A stretch of 64,000 bases of DNA from Tritrichomonas musculus (GCA_039105265.1 JAPFFF010000081.1:105225-169224); one strand, 5' to 3'; counted from the first letter of the stretch, positions 12,316 through 26,725 are shown. A program made the numbers and translations. Notes: a model not told the origin generated them from the sequence alone.

Positions 12316-15300
12316 TTTACTGATTTTACTTAATTTCGAAATCGTTTATAATTATCTTACAAAAGTGTTTGAGATTTATGTTTTATTTAACTCTGTTCAC
12401 TTGTGAGAAACGTTTGAATAAGAATAATTGATATTGCGATTTAATCTTTATTGATTTTACTTAATTTCGAAATCGTTTTTAATTATCTTACAAAAGTGTT
12501 TGAGATTTGTGTTTTATTTAACTCTGTTCACTTGTGAGAAACGTTTGAATAGGAATAATTGAGATTAAGCTTTAATTTTTACTGATTTTACTTAATTTCG
12601 AAATCGTTTATAATTATCTTACAAAAGTGTTTGAGATTTGTGTTTTATTTAACTCTGTTCACTTGTGAGAAACGTTTGAATAGGAATAATTGATATTGCG
12701 ATTTAATTTTTACTGATTTTACTTAATTTCGAAATCGTTTTTAATTATCTTACAAAAGTGTTTGAGATTTGTGTTTTATTTAACTCTGTTCACTTGTGAG
12801 AAACGTTTGAATAAGAATAATTGATATTGCGATTTAATCTTTATTGATTTTACTTAATTTCGAAATCGTTTTTAATTATCTTACAAAAGTGTTTGAGATT
12901 TGTGTTTTATTTAACTCTGTTCATTTGTGAGAAATGTTAGAATAAGAATAACTGAGATTAAGCTTTAATTTTTACTGATTTTACTTAATTTCGAAATCGT
13001 TTTTAATTATCTTACAAAAGTGTTTGAGATTTGTGTTTTATTTAACTCTGTTCATTTGTGAGAAACGTTTGAATAAGAATAACTGAGATTAAGCTTTAAT
13101 TTTTACTGATTTTACTTAATTTCGAAATCGTTTATAATTATCTTACAAAAGTGTTTGAGATTTGTGTTTTATTTAACTCTGTTCACTTGTGAGAAACGTT
13201 TGAATAAGAATAATTGATATTGCGATTTAATCTTTATTGATTTTACTTAATTTCGAAATCGTTTTTAATTATCTTACAAAAGTGTTTGAGATTTGTGTTT
13301 TATTTAACTCTGTTCACTTGTGAGAAACGTTTGAATAAGAATAACTGAGATTAAGCTTTAATTTTTACTGATTTTACTTAATTTCGAAATCGTTTTTAAT
13401 TATCTTACAAAAGTGTTTGAGATTTGTGTTTTATTTAACTCTGTTCATTTGTGAGAAACGTTTGAATAAGAATAACTGAGATTAAGCTTTAATTTTTATT
13501 GATTTTACTTAATTTCGAAATCGTTTATAATTATCTTACAAAAGTGTTTGAGATTTGTGTTTTATTTAACTCTGTTCATTTGTGAGAAACGTTTGAATAA
13601 GAATAACTGAGATTAAGCTTTAATTTTTATTGATTTTACTTAATTTCGAAATCGTTTTTAATTATCTTACAAAAGTGTTTGAGATTTGTGTTTTATTTAA
13701 CTCTGTTCACTTGTGAGAAACGTTTGAATAAGAATAACTGAGATTAAGCTTTAATTTTTACTGATTTTACTTAATTTCGAAATCGTTTATAATTATCTTA
13801 CAAAAGTGTTTGAGATTTGTGTTTTATTTAACTCTGTTCATTTGTGAGAAATGTTAGAATAAGAATAACTGAGATTAAGCTTTAATTTTTACTGATTTTA
13901 CTTAATTTCGAAATCGTTTATAATTATCTTACAAAAGTGTTTGAGATTTATGTTTTATTTAACTCTGTTCACTTGTGAGAAACGTTTGAATAAGAATAAT
14001 TGATATTGCGATTTAATCTTTATTGATTTTACTTAATTTCGAAATCGTTTTTAATTATCTTACAAAAGTGTTTGAGATTTGTGTTTTATTTAACTCTGTT
14101 CACTTGTGAGAAACGTTTGAATAGGAATAATTGAGATTAAGCTTTAATTTTTACTGATTTTACTTAATTTCGAAATCGTTTATAATTATCTTACAAAAGT
14201 GTTTGAGATTTGTGTTTTATTTAACTCTGTTCACTTGTGAGAAACGTTTGAATAGGAATAATTGATATTGCGATTTAATTTTTACTGATTTTACTTAATT
14301 TCGAAATCGTTTTTAATTATCTTACAAAAGTGTTTGAGATTTGTGTTTTATTTAACTCTGTTCATTTGTGAGAAACGTTTGAATAAGAATAACTGAGATT
14401 AAGCTTTAATTTTTACTGATTTTACTTAATTTCGAAATCTTTTTCATTTATCTTACAAAAGTGTTTGAGATTTGTGTTTTATTTAACTCTGTTCACTTGT
14501 GAGAAACGTTTGAATAAGAATAATTGATATTGCGATTTAATCTTTATTGATTTTACTTAATTTCGAAATCGTTTTTAATTATCTTACAAAAGTGTTTGAG
14601 ATTTGTGTTTTATTTAACTCTGTTCATTTGTGAGAAACGTTTGAATAAGAATAACTGAGATTAAGCTTTAATTTTTACTGATTTTACTTAATTTCGAAAT
14701 CGTTTATAATTATCTTACAAAAGTGTTTGAGATTTGTGTTTTATTTAACTCTGTTCACTTGTGAGAAACGTTTGAATAGGAATAATTGATATTGCGATTT
14801 AATTTTTACTGATTTTACTTAATTTCGAAATCTTTTTCATTTATCTTACAAAAGTGTTTGAGATTTGTGTTTTATTTAACTCTGTTCACTTGTGAGAAAC
14901 GTTTGAATAAGAATAATTGATATTGCGATTTAATCTTTATTGATTTTACTTAATTTCGAAATCGTTTTTAATTATCTTACAAAAGTGTTTGAGATTTGTG
15001 TTTTATTTAACTCTGTTCATTTGTGAGAAATGTTAGATTAAGAATAATTGAGATTAAGCTTTAATTTTTACTGATTTTACTTAATTTCGAAATCGTTTTT
15101 AATTATCTTACAAAAGTGTTTGAGATTTGTGTTTTATTTAACTCTGTTCACTTGTGAGAAACGTTTGAATAGGAATAATTGAGATTAAGCTTTAATTTTT
15201 ACTGATTTTACTTAATTTCGAAATCGTTTATAATTATCTTACAAAAGTGTTTGAGATTTGTGTTTTATTTAACTCTGTTCATTTGTGAGAAACGTTTGAA

Positions 15301-15459
15301 TAAGAATAACTGAGATTAAGCTTTAATTTTTACTGATTTTACTTAATTTCGAAATCGTTTATAATTATCTTACAAAAGTGTTTGAGATTTGTGTTTTATT
15401 TAACTCTGTTCACTTGTGAGAAACGTTTGAATAGGAATAATTGAGATTAAGCTTTAATT
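12316..15459 (+). repeat. 24-monomer segment, second copy (3144 bp)
   Basis: Copy of 7993-11136 at offset 4323 bp. The first unit (12316) carries A at m63, unlike its partner at 7993 but like the unit at 9565, so the left edge is mosaic. The immediately preceding monomer, 12185, is L type like 7862 but differs at m33 (T against A), which places the junction between m33 of that unit and m63 of the next. That position inside a monomer is what in-register unequal exchange predicts. Confidence 0.86.
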
Positions 15460-15852
15460 TTTACTGATTTTACTTAATTTCGAAATCGTTTATAATTATC
15501 TTACAAAAGTGTTTGAGATTTGTGTTTTATTTAACTCTGTTCACTTGTGAGAAACGTTTGAATAGGAATAATTGAGATTAAGCTTTAATTTTTACTGATT
15601 TTACTTAATTTCGAAATCGTTTATAATTATCTTACAAAAGTGTTTGAGATTTGTGTTTTATTTAACTCTGTTCACTTGTGAGAAACGTTTGAATAGGAAT
15701 AATTGAGATTAAGCTTTAATTTTTACTGATTTTACTTAATTTCGAAATCGTTTATAATTATCTTACAAAAGTGTTTGAGATTTATGTTTTATTTAACTCT
15801 GTTCACTTGTGAGAAACGTTTGAATAGGAATAATTGAGATTAAGCTTTAATT

Positions 15853-18603
15853 TTTACTGATTTTACTTAATTTCGAAATCGTTTTTAATTATCTTACAAA
15901 AGTGTTTGAGATTTGTGTTTTATTTAACTCTGTTCACTTGTGAGAAACGTTTGAATAGGAATAATTGAGATTAAGCTTTAATTTTTACTGATTTTACTTA
16001 ATTTCGAAATCGTTTATAATTATCTTACAAAAGTGTTTGAGATTTGTGTTTTATTTAACTCTGTTCACTTGTGAGAAACGTTTGAATAGGAATAATTGAG
16101 ATTAAGCTTTAATTTTTACTGATTTTACTTAATTTCGAAATCGTTTATAATTATCTTACAAAAGTGTTTGAGATTTGTGTTTTATTTAACTCTGTTCACT
16201 TGTGAGAAACGTTTGAATAGGAATAATTGAGATTAAGCTTTAATTTTTACTGATTTTACTTAATTTCGAAATCGTTTATAATTATCTTACAAAAGTGTTT
16301 GAGATTTGTGTTTTATTTAACTCTGTTCACTTGTGAGAAACGTTTGAATAGGAATAATTGATATTGCGATTTAATTTTTACTGATTTTACTTAATTTCGA
16401 AATCGTTTATAATTATCTTACAAAAGTGTTTGAGATTTGTGTTTTATTTAACTCTGTTCACTTGTGAGAAACGTTTGAATAAGAATAATTGATATTGCGA
16501 TTTAATCTTTATTGATTTTACTTAATTTCGAAATCGTTTTTAATTATCTTACAAAAGTGTTTGAGATTTGTGTTTTATTTAACTCTGTTCACTTGTGAGA
16601 AACGTTTGAATAAGAATAATTGATATTGCGATTTAATCTTTATTGATTTTACTTAATTTCGAAATCGTTTTTAATTATCTTACAAAAGTGTTTGAGATTT
16701 GTGTTTTATTTAACTCTGTTCACTTGTGAGAAACGTTTGAATAAGAATAATTGATATTGCGATTTAATCTTTATTGATTTTACTTAATTTCGAAATCGTT
16801 TTTAATTATCTTACAAAAGTGTTTGAGATTTGTGTTTTATTTAACTCTGTTCACTTGTGAGAAACGTTTGAATAAGAATAACTGAGATTAAGCTTTAATT
16901 TTTACTGATTTTACTTAATTTCGAAATCGTTTTTAATTATCTTACAAAAGTGTTTGAGATTTGTGTTTTATTTAACTCTGTTCATTTGTGAGAAACGTTT
17001 GAATAAGAATAACTGAGATTAAGCTTTAATTTTTATTGATTTTACTTAATTTCGAAATCGTTTATAATTATCTTACAAAAGTGTTTGAGATTTGTGTTTT
17101 ATTTAACTCTGTTCACTTGTGAGAAACGTTTGAATAAGAATAATTGAGATTAAGCTTTAATTTTTACTGATTTTACTTAATTTCGAAATCGTTTATAATT
17201 ATCTTACAAAAGTGTTTGAGATTTATGTTTTATTTAACTCTGTTCACTTGTGAGAAACGTTTGAATAAGAATAATTGATATTGCGATTTAATCTTTATTG
17301 ATTTTACTTAATTTCGAAATCGTTTTTAATTATCTTACAAAAGTGTTTGAGATTTGTGTTTTATTTAACTCTGTTCACTTGTGAGAAACGTTTGAATAGG
17401 AATAATTGAGATTAAGCTTTAATTTTTACTGATTTTACTTAATTTCGAAATCGTTTATAATTATCTTACAAAAGTGTTTGAGATTTATGTTTTATTTAAC
17501 TCTGTTCACTTGTGAGAAACGTTTGAATAAGAATAATTGATATTGCGATTTAATCTTTATTGATTTTACTTAATTTCGAAATCGTTTATAATTATCTTAC
17601 AAAAGTGTTTGAGATTTGTGTTTTATTTAACTCTGTTCACTTGTGAGAAACGTTTGAATAGGAATAATTGAGATTAAGCTTTAATTTTTACTGATTTTAC
17701 TTAATTTCGAAATCGTTTATAATTATCTTACAAAAGTGTTTGAGATTTGTGTTTTATTTAACTCTGTTCACTTGTGAGAAACGTTTGAATAGGAATAATT
17801 GATATTGCGATTTAATTTTTACTGATTTTACTTAATTTCGAAATCGTTTTTAATTATCTTACAAAAGTGTTTGAGATTTGTGTTTTATTTAACTCTGTTC
17901 ACTTGTGAGAAACGTTTGAATAAGAATAATTGATATTGCGATTTAATCTTTATTGATTTTACTTAATTTCGAAATCGTTTTTAATTATCTTACAAAAGTG
18001 TTTGAGATTTGTGTTTTATTTAACTCTGTTCACTTGTGAGAAACGTTTGAATAAGAATAATTGATATTGCGATTTAATCTTTATTGATTTTACTTAATTT
18101 CGAAATCGTTTTTAATTATCTTACAAAAGTGTTTGAGATTTGTGTTTTATTTAACTCTGTTCATTTGTGAGAAATGTTAGAATAAGAATAACTGAGATTA
18201 AGCTTTAATTTTTACTGATTTTACTTAATTTCGAAATCGTTTTTAATTATCTTACAAAAGTGTTTGAGATTTGTGTTTTATTTAACTCTGTTCATTTGTG
18301 AGAAACGTTTGAATAAGAATAACTGAGATTAAGCTTTAATTTTTACTGATTTTACTTAATTTCGAAATCGTTTATAATTATCTTACAAAAGTGTTTGAGA
18401 TTTGTGTTTTATTTAACTCTGTTCACTTGTGAGAAACGTTTGAATAAGAATAATTGATATTGCGATTTAATCTTTATTGATTTTACTTAATTTCGAAATC
18501 GTTTTTAATTATCTTACAAAAGTGTTTGAGATTTGTGTTTTATTTAACTCTGTTCACTTGTGAGAAACGTTTGAATAAGAATAACTGAGATTAAGCTTTA
18601 ATT
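15853..18603 (+). repeat. Repeated segment R, copy 1 (21 monomers)
   Basis: The sequence of types is C/T5, A/T33, agg/aag and A/B. It begins with an agg-A run, then agg-B, B, B, B, aact and cat, and ends after an L monomer (18080) and its followers. It matches 20176-22795 apart from one extra monomer at 16639-16769 and two single-site differences (m33 at 16377 and m63 at 17425). At both of those sites it agrees with the copy at 60542-62768. The extra unit is one more 'cac'/haplotype-B monomer inside a run of such monomers. Confidence 0.85.
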
Positions 18604-18865
18604 TTTACTGATTTTACTTAATTTCGAAATCGTTTTTAATTATCTTACAAAAGTGTTTGAGATTTGTGTTTTATTTAACTCTGTTCATTTGTGAGAAACG
18701 TTTGAATAAGAATAACTGAGATTAAGCTTTAATTTTTATTGATTTTACTTAATTTCGAAATCGTTTATAATTATCTTACAAAAGTGTTTGAGATTTGTGT
18801 TTTATTTAACTCTGTTCATTTGTGAGAAACGTTTGAATAAGAATAACTGAGATTAAGCTTTAATT

Positions 18866-19520
18866 TTTACTGATTTTACTTAATTTCGAAATCGTTTATA
18901 ATTATCTTACAAAAGTGTTTGAGATTTGTGTTTTATTTAACTCTGTTCATTTGTGAGAAATGTTAGATTAAGAATAATTGAGATTAAGCTTTAATTTTTA
19001 CTGATTTTACTTAATTTCGAAATCGTTTTTAATTATCTTACAAAAGTGTTTGAGATTTGTGTTTTATTTAACTCTGTTCACTTGTGAGAAACGTTTGAAT
19101 AGGAATAATTGAGATTAAGCTTTAATTTTTACTGATTTTACTTAATTTCGAAATCGTTTTTAATTATCTTACAAAAGTGTTTGAGATTTGTGTTTTATTT
19201 AACTCTGTTCATTTGTGAGAAATGTTAGAATAAGAATAACTGAGATTAAGCTTTAATTTTTACTGATTTTACTTAATTTCGAAATCGTTTATAATTATCT
19301 TACAAAAGTGTTTGAGATTTGTGTTTTATTTAACTCTGTTCATTTGTGAGAAACGTTTGAATAAGAATAACTGAGATTAAGCTTTAATTTTTACTGATTT
19401 TACTTAATTTCGAAATCTTTTTCATTTATCTTACAAAAGTGTTTGAGATTTGTGTTTTATTTAACTCTGTTCACTTGTGAGAAACGTTTGAATAAGAATA
19501 ATTGATATTGCGATTTAATC
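18866..19520 (+). repeat. Five-monomer spacer between segment R copies
   Basis: Contains a gttagatt L unit (gttag at 18962), an agg-A unit, a gttagaat L unit (starting 19128), a cat/aact unit and the TCTTTTTCATT unit starting 19390. This order resembles the start of the window (1-655: L, agg, L, cat, TCTTTTTCATT unit), suggesting a distant relationship between the two places, about 18.9 kb (144 monomers) apart. The following unit, 19521, also matches the one at 656. Confidence 0.7.
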
Positions 19521-20437
19521 TTTATTGATTTTACTTAATTTCGAAATCGTTTTTAATTATCTTACAAAAGTGTTTGAGATTTGTGTTTTATTTAACTCTG
19601 TTCACTTGTGTGAAATGTTAGATTAAGAATAACTGAGATTAAGCTTTAATTTTTACTGATTTTACTTAATTTCGAAATCGTTTTTAATTATCTTACAAAA
19701 GTGTTTGAGATTTGTGTTTTATTTAACTCTGTTCACTTGTGAGAAACGTTTGAATAGGAATAATTGAGATTAAGCTTTAATTTTTACTGATTTTACTTAA
19801 TTTCGAAATCGTTTATAATTATCTTACAAAAGTGTTTGAGATTTGTGTTTTATTTAACTCTGTTCACTTGTGAGAAACGTTTGAATAGGAATAATTGAGA
19901 TTAAGCTTTAATTTTTACTGATTTTACTTAATTTCGAAATCGTTTATAATTATCTTACAAAAGTGTTTGAGATTTGTGTTTTATTTAACTCTGTTCACTT
20001 GTGAGAAACGTTTGAATAAGAATAATTGATATTGCGATTTAATCTTTATTGATTTTACTTAATTTCGAAATCGTTTATAATTATCTTACAAAAGTGTTTG
20101 AGATTTGTGTTTTATTTAACTCTGTTCACTTGTGAGAAACGTTTGAATAGGAATAATTGAGATTAAGCTTTAATTTTTACTGATTTTACTTAATTTCGAA
20201 ATCGTTTTTAATTATCTTACAAAAGTGTTTGAGATTTGTGTTTTATTTAACTCTGTTCACTTGTGAGAAACGTTTGAATAGGAATAATTGAGATTAAGCT
20301 TTAATTTTTACTGATTTTACTTAATTTCGAAATCGTTTATAATTATCTTACAAAAGTGTTTGAGATTTGTGTTTTATTTAACTCTGTTCACTTGTGAGAA
20401 ACGTTTGAATAGGAATAATTGAGATTAAGCTTTAATT
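19521..20437 (+). repeat. Seven-monomer segment, intact copy
   Basis: Begins with the GTGTGAAATG marker monomer and continues agg-A, agg-A, aag-B, agg-A, agg-A, agg-A. It is the intact counterpart of 27512-28267. There the third and fourth monomers have been fused by a deletion, so this copy allows that deletion to be sized at 161 bp. Confidence 0.85.
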
Positions 20438-22795
20438 TTTACTGATTTTACTTAATTTCGAAATCGTTTATAATTATCTTACAAAAGTGTTTGAGATTTG
20501 TGTTTTATTTAACTCTGTTCACTTGTGAGAAACGTTTGAATAGGAATAATTGAGATTAAGCTTTAATTTTTACTGATTTTACTTAATTTCGAAATCGTTT
20601 ATAATTATCTTACAAAAGTGTTTGAGATTTGTGTTTTATTTAACTCTGTTCACTTGTGAGAAACGTTTGAATAGGAATAATTGATATTGCGATTTAATTT
20701 TTACTGATTTTACTTAATTTCGAAATCGTTTTTAATTATCTTACAAAAGTGTTTGAGATTTGTGTTTTATTTAACTCTGTTCACTTGTGAGAAACGTTTG
20801 AATAAGAATAATTGATATTGCGATTTAATCTTTATTGATTTTACTTAATTTCGAAATCGTTTTTAATTATCTTACAAAAGTGTTTGAGATTTGTGTTTTA
20901 TTTAACTCTGTTCACTTGTGAGAAACGTTTGAATAAGAATAATTGATATTGCGATTTAATCTTTATTGATTTTACTTAATTTCGAAATCGTTTTTAATTA
21001 TCTTACAAAAGTGTTTGAGATTTGTGTTTTATTTAACTCTGTTCACTTGTGAGAAACGTTTGAATAAGAATAACTGAGATTAAGCTTTAATTTTTACTGA
21101 TTTTACTTAATTTCGAAATCGTTTTTAATTATCTTACAAAAGTGTTTGAGATTTGTGTTTTATTTAACTCTGTTCATTTGTGAGAAACGTTTGAATAAGA
21201 ATAACTGAGATTAAGCTTTAATTTTTATTGATTTTACTTAATTTCGAAATCGTTTATAATTATCTTACAAAAGTGTTTGAGATTTGTGTTTTATTTAACT
21301 CTGTTCACTTGTGAGAAACGTTTGAATAAGAATAATTGAGATTAAGCTTTAATTTTTACTGATTTTACTTAATTTCGAAATCGTTTATAATTATCTTACA
21401 AAAGTGTTTGAGATTTATGTTTTATTTAACTCTGTTCACTTGTGAGAAACGTTTGAATAAGAATAATTGATATTGCGATTTAATCTTTATTGATTTTACT
21501 TAATTTCGAAATCGTTTTTAATTATCTTACAAAAGTGTTTGAGATTTGTGTTTTATTTAACTCTGTTCACTTGTGAGAAACGTTTGAATAGGAATAATTG
21601 AGATTAAGCTTTAATTTTTACTGATTTTACTTAATTTCGAAATCGTTTATAATTATCTTACAAAAGTGTTTGAGATTTGTGTTTTATTTAACTCTGTTCA
21701 CTTGTGAGAAACGTTTGAATAAGAATAATTGATATTGCGATTTAATCTTTATTGATTTTACTTAATTTCGAAATCGTTTATAATTATCTTACAAAAGTGT
21801 TTGAGATTTGTGTTTTATTTAACTCTGTTCACTTGTGAGAAACGTTTGAATAGGAATAATTGAGATTAAGCTTTAATTTTTACTGATTTTACTTAATTTC
21901 GAAATCGTTTATAATTATCTTACAAAAGTGTTTGAGATTTGTGTTTTATTTAACTCTGTTCACTTGTGAGAAACGTTTGAATAGGAATAATTGATATTGC
22001 GATTTAATTTTTACTGATTTTACTTAATTTCGAAATCGTTTTTAATTATCTTACAAAAGTGTTTGAGATTTGTGTTTTATTTAACTCTGTTCACTTGTGA
22101 GAAACGTTTGAATAAGAATAATTGATATTGCGATTTAATCTTTATTGATTTTACTTAATTTCGAAATCGTTTTTAATTATCTTACAAAAGTGTTTGAGAT
22201 TTGTGTTTTATTTAACTCTGTTCACTTGTGAGAAACGTTTGAATAAGAATAATTGATATTGCGATTTAATCTTTATTGATTTTACTTAATTTCGAAATCG
22301 TTTTTAATTATCTTACAAAAGTGTTTGAGATTTGTGTTTTATTTAACTCTGTTCATTTGTGAGAAATGTTAGAATAAGAATAACTGAGATTAAGCTTTAA
22401 TTTTTACTGATTTTACTTAATTTCGAAATCGTTTTTAATTATCTTACAAAAGTGTTTGAGATTTGTGTTTTATTTAACTCTGTTCATTTGTGAGAAACGT
22501 TTGAATAAGAATAACTGAGATTAAGCTTTAATTTTTACTGATTTTACTTAATTTCGAAATCGTTTATAATTATCTTACAAAAGTGTTTGAGATTTGTGTT
22601 TTATTTAACTCTGTTCACTTGTGAGAAACGTTTGAATAAGAATAATTGATATTGCGATTTAATCTTTATTGATTTTACTTAATTTCGAAATCGTTTTTAA
22701 TTATCTTACAAAAGTGTTTGAGATTTGTGTTTTATTTAACTCTGTTCACTTGTGAGAAACGTTTGAATAAGAATAACTGAGATTAAGCTTTAATT
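20176..22795 (+). repeat. Repeated segment R, copy 2 (20 monomers)
   Basis: Matches 15853-18603 first at offset 4323 bp and then, past the extra monomer of copy 1, at offset 4192 bp. It contains the L monomer with gttagaat at 22368, followed by the same three monomers as in copy 1. The monomer at 22796 (cac, aatt, A) departs from copy 1. Its right part, 20962-22795, also matches 28792-30625. Confidence 0.86.
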
Positions 22796-23712
22796 TTTAC
22801 TGATTTTACTTAATTTCGAAATCGTTTATAATTATCTTACAAAAGTGTTTGAGATTTGTGTTTTATTTAACTCTGTTCACTTGTGAGAAACGTTTGAATA
22901 AGAATAATTGAGATTAAGCTTTAATTTTTACTGATTTTACTTAATTTCGAAATCGTTTATAATTATCTTACAAAAGTGTTTGAGATTTGTGTTTTATTTA
23001 ACTCTGTTCATTTGTGAGAAACGTTTGAATAAGAATAACTGAGATTAAGCTTTAATTTTTATTGATTTTACTTAATTTCGAAATCGTTTATAATTATCTT
23101 ACAAAAGTGTTTGAGATTTGTGTTTTATTTAACTCTGTTCACTTGTGAGAAACGTTTGAATAGGAATAATTGATATTGCGATTTAATTTTTATTGATTTT
23201 ACTTAATTTCGAAATCGTTTTTAATTATCTTACAAAAGTGTTTGAGATTTGTGTTTTATTTAACTCTGTTCATTTGTGAGAAACGTTTGAATAAGAATAA
23301 CTGAGATTAAGCTTTAATTTTTATTGATTTTACTTAATTTCGAAATCGTTTATAATTATCTTACAAAAGTGTTTGAGATTTGTGTTTTATTTAACTCTGT
23401 TCACTTGTGAGAAACGTTTGAATAGGAATAATTGAGATTAAGCTTTAATTTTTACTGATTTTACTTAATTTCGAAATCGTTTATAATTATCTTACAAAAG
23501 TGTTTGAGATTTATGTTTTATTTAACTCTGTTCACTTGTGAGAAACGTTTGAATAGGAATAATTGAGATTAAGCTTTAATTTTTACTGATTTTACTTAAT
23601 TTCGAAATCGTTTATAATTATCTTACAAAAGTGTTTGAGATTTGTGTTTTATTTAACTCTGTTCACTTGTGAGAAACGTTTGAATAAGAATAATTGATAT
23701 TGCGATTTAATC

Positions 23713-26700
23713 TTTATTGATTTTACTTAATTTCGAAATCGTTTTTAATTATCTTACAAAAGTGTTTGAGATTTGTGTTTTATTTAACTCTGTTCACTTG
23801 TGAGAAACGTTTGAATAAGAATAACTGAGATTAAGCTTTAATTTTTACTGATTTTACTTAATTTCGAAATCGTTTATAATTATCTTACAAAAGTGTTTGA
23901 GATTTGTGTTTTATTTAACTCTGTTCACTTGTGAGAAACGTTTGAATAAGAATAATTGAGATTAAGCTTTAATTTTTACTGATTTTACTTAATTTCGAAA
24001 TCGTTTATAATTATCTTACAAAAGTGTTTGAGATTTGTGTTTTATTTAACTCTGTTCATTTGTGAGAAACGTTTGAATAAGAATAACTGAGATTAAGCTT
24101 TAATTTTTATTGATTTTACTTAATTTCGAAATCGTTTATAATTATCTTACAAAAGTGTTTGAGATTTGTGTTTTATTTAACTCTGTTCATTTGTGAGAAA
24201 CGTTTGAATAAGAATAACTGAGATTAAGCTTTAATTTTTACTGATTTTACTTAATTTCGAAATCGTTTATAATTATCTTACAAAAGTGTTTGAGATTTGT
24301 GTTTTATTTAACTCTGTTCATTTGTGAGAAACGTTTGAATAAGAATAACTGAGATTAAGCTTTAATTTTTACTGATTTTACTTAATTTCGAAATCGTTTA
24401 TAATTATCTTACAAAAGTGTTTGAGATTTGTGTTTTATTTAACTCTGTTCATTTGTGAGAAACGTTTGAATAAGAATAACTGAGATTAAGCTTTAATTTT
24501 TATTGATTTTACTTAATTTCGAAATCGTTTATAATTATCTTACAAAAGTGTTTGAGATTTGTGTTTTATTTAACTCTGTTCATTTGTGAGAAACGTTTGA
24601 ATAAGAATAACTGAGATTAAGCTTTAATTTTTACTGATTTTACTTAATTTCGAAATCGTTTATAATTATCTTACAAAAGTGTTTGAGATTTGTGTTTTAT
24701 TTAACTCTGTTCATTTGTGAGAAACGTTTGAATAAGAATAACTGAGATTAAGCTTTAATTTTTACTGATTTTACTTAATTTCGAAATCGTTTATAATTAT
24801 CTTACAAAAGTGTTTGAGATTTGTGTTTTATTTAACTCTGTTCACTTGTGAGAAACGTTTGAATAAGAATAATTGAGATTAAGCTTTAATTTTTATTGAT
24901 TTTACTTAATTTCGAAATCGTTTATAATTATCTTACAAAAGTGTTTGAGATTTGTGTTTTATTTAACTCTGTTCATTTGTGAGAAACGTTTGAATAAGAA
25001 TAACTGAGATTAAGCTTTAATTTTTACTGATTTTACTTAATTTCGAAATCGTTTATAATTATCTTACAAAAGTGTTTGAGATTTGTGTTTTATTTAACTC
25101 TGTTCACTTGTGAGAAACGTTTGAATAAGAATAATTGAGATTAAGCTTTAATTTTTACTGATTTTACTTAATTTCGAAATCGTTTATAATTATCTTACAA
25201 AAGTGTTTGAGATTTGTGTTTTATTTAACTCTGTTCACTTGTGAGAAACGTTTGAATAAGAATAATTGAGATTAAGCTTTAATTTTTATTGATTTTACTT
25301 AATTTCGAAATCGTTTTTAATTATCTTACAAAAGTGTTTGAGATTTGTGTTTTATTTAACTCTGTTCACTTGTGAGAAACGTTTGAATAAGAATAACTGA
25401 GATTAAGCTTTAATTTTTATTGATTTTACTTAATTTCGAAATCGTTTATAATTATCTTACAAAAGTGTTTGAGATTTGTGTTTTATTTAACTCTGTTCAT
25501 TTGTGAGAAACGTTTGAATAAGAATAACTGAGATTAAGCTTTAATTTTTATTGATTTTACTTAATTTCGAAATCGTTTATAATTATCTTACAAAAGTGTT
25601 TGAGATTTGTGTTTTATTTAACTCTGTTCATTTGTGAGAAACGTTTGAATAAGAATAACTGAGATTAAGCTTTAATTTTTACTGATTTTACTTAATTTCG
25701 AAATCGTTTATAATTATCTTACAAAAGTGTTTGAGATTTGTGTTTTATTTAACTCTGTTCACTTGTGAGAAACGTTTGAATAAGAATAATTGAGATTAAG
25801 CTTTAATTTTTACTGATTTTACTTAATTTCGAAATCGTTTATAATTATCTTACAAAAGTGTTTGAGATTTGTGTTTTATTTAACTCTGTTCATTTGTGAG
25901 AAACGTTTGAATAAGAATAACTGAGATTAAGCTTTAATTTTTATTGATTTTACTTAATTTCGAAATCGTTTATAATTATCTTACAAAAGTGTTTGAGATT
26001 TGTGTTTTATTTAACTCTGTTCATTTGTGAGAAACGTTTGAATAAGAATAACTGAGATTAAGCTTTAATTTTTACTGATTTTACTTAATTTCGAAATCGT
26101 TTATAATTATCTTACAAAAGTGTTTGAGATTTGTGTTTTATTTAACTCTGTTCATTTGTGAGAAACGTTTGAATAAGAATAACTGAGATTAAGCTTTAAT
26201 TTTTATTGATTTTACTTAATTTCGAAATCGTTTATAATTATCTTACAAAAGTGTTTGAGATTTGTGTTTTATTTAACTCTGTTCACTTGTGAGAAACGTT
26301 TGAATAAGAATAACTGAGATTAAGCTTTAATTTTTATTGATTTTACTTAATTTCGAAATCGTTTTTAATTATCTTACAAAAGTGTTTGAGATTTGTGTTT
26401 TATTTAACTCTGTTCATTTGTGAGAAACGTTTGAATAAGAATAACTGAGATTAAGCTTTAATTTTTATTGATTTTACTTAATTTCGAAATCGTTTTTAAT
26501 TATCTTACAAAAGTGTTTGAGATTTGTGTTTTATTTAACTCTGTTCATTTGTGAGAAACGTTTGAATAAGAATAACTGAGATTAAGCTTTAATTTTTATT
26601 GATTTTACTTAATTTCGAAATCGTTTATAATTATCTTACAAAAGTGTTTGAGATTTGTGTTTTATTTAACTCTGTTCATTTGTGAGAAACGTTTGAATAA

Positions 26701-26725
26701 GAATAACTGAGATTAAGCTTTAATT
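23713..26725 (+). repeat. Haplotype-A-only stretch (23 monomers)
   Basis: No GATATTGCG block occurs from 23713 until the monomer starting at 26726, so every unit here keeps AAGCTT at m121-126. Most are 'cat' with aact at m113 and A at m33; a minority are 'cac' with aatt. This is the most homogeneous long stretch in the window and looks like a recent local amplification of one monomer type. A shorter stretch of the same kind lies at 30495-31673. Confidence 0.85.

Noticed and set aside
15781-15791. Yeast-type origin core (ATTTATGTTTT) in monomers with A at m63
   Set aside because: It fits the 11-base yeast consensus, and most other units are one base away. Such matches are expected by chance in 78% AT DNA, and the organism is not shown to be a budding yeast.
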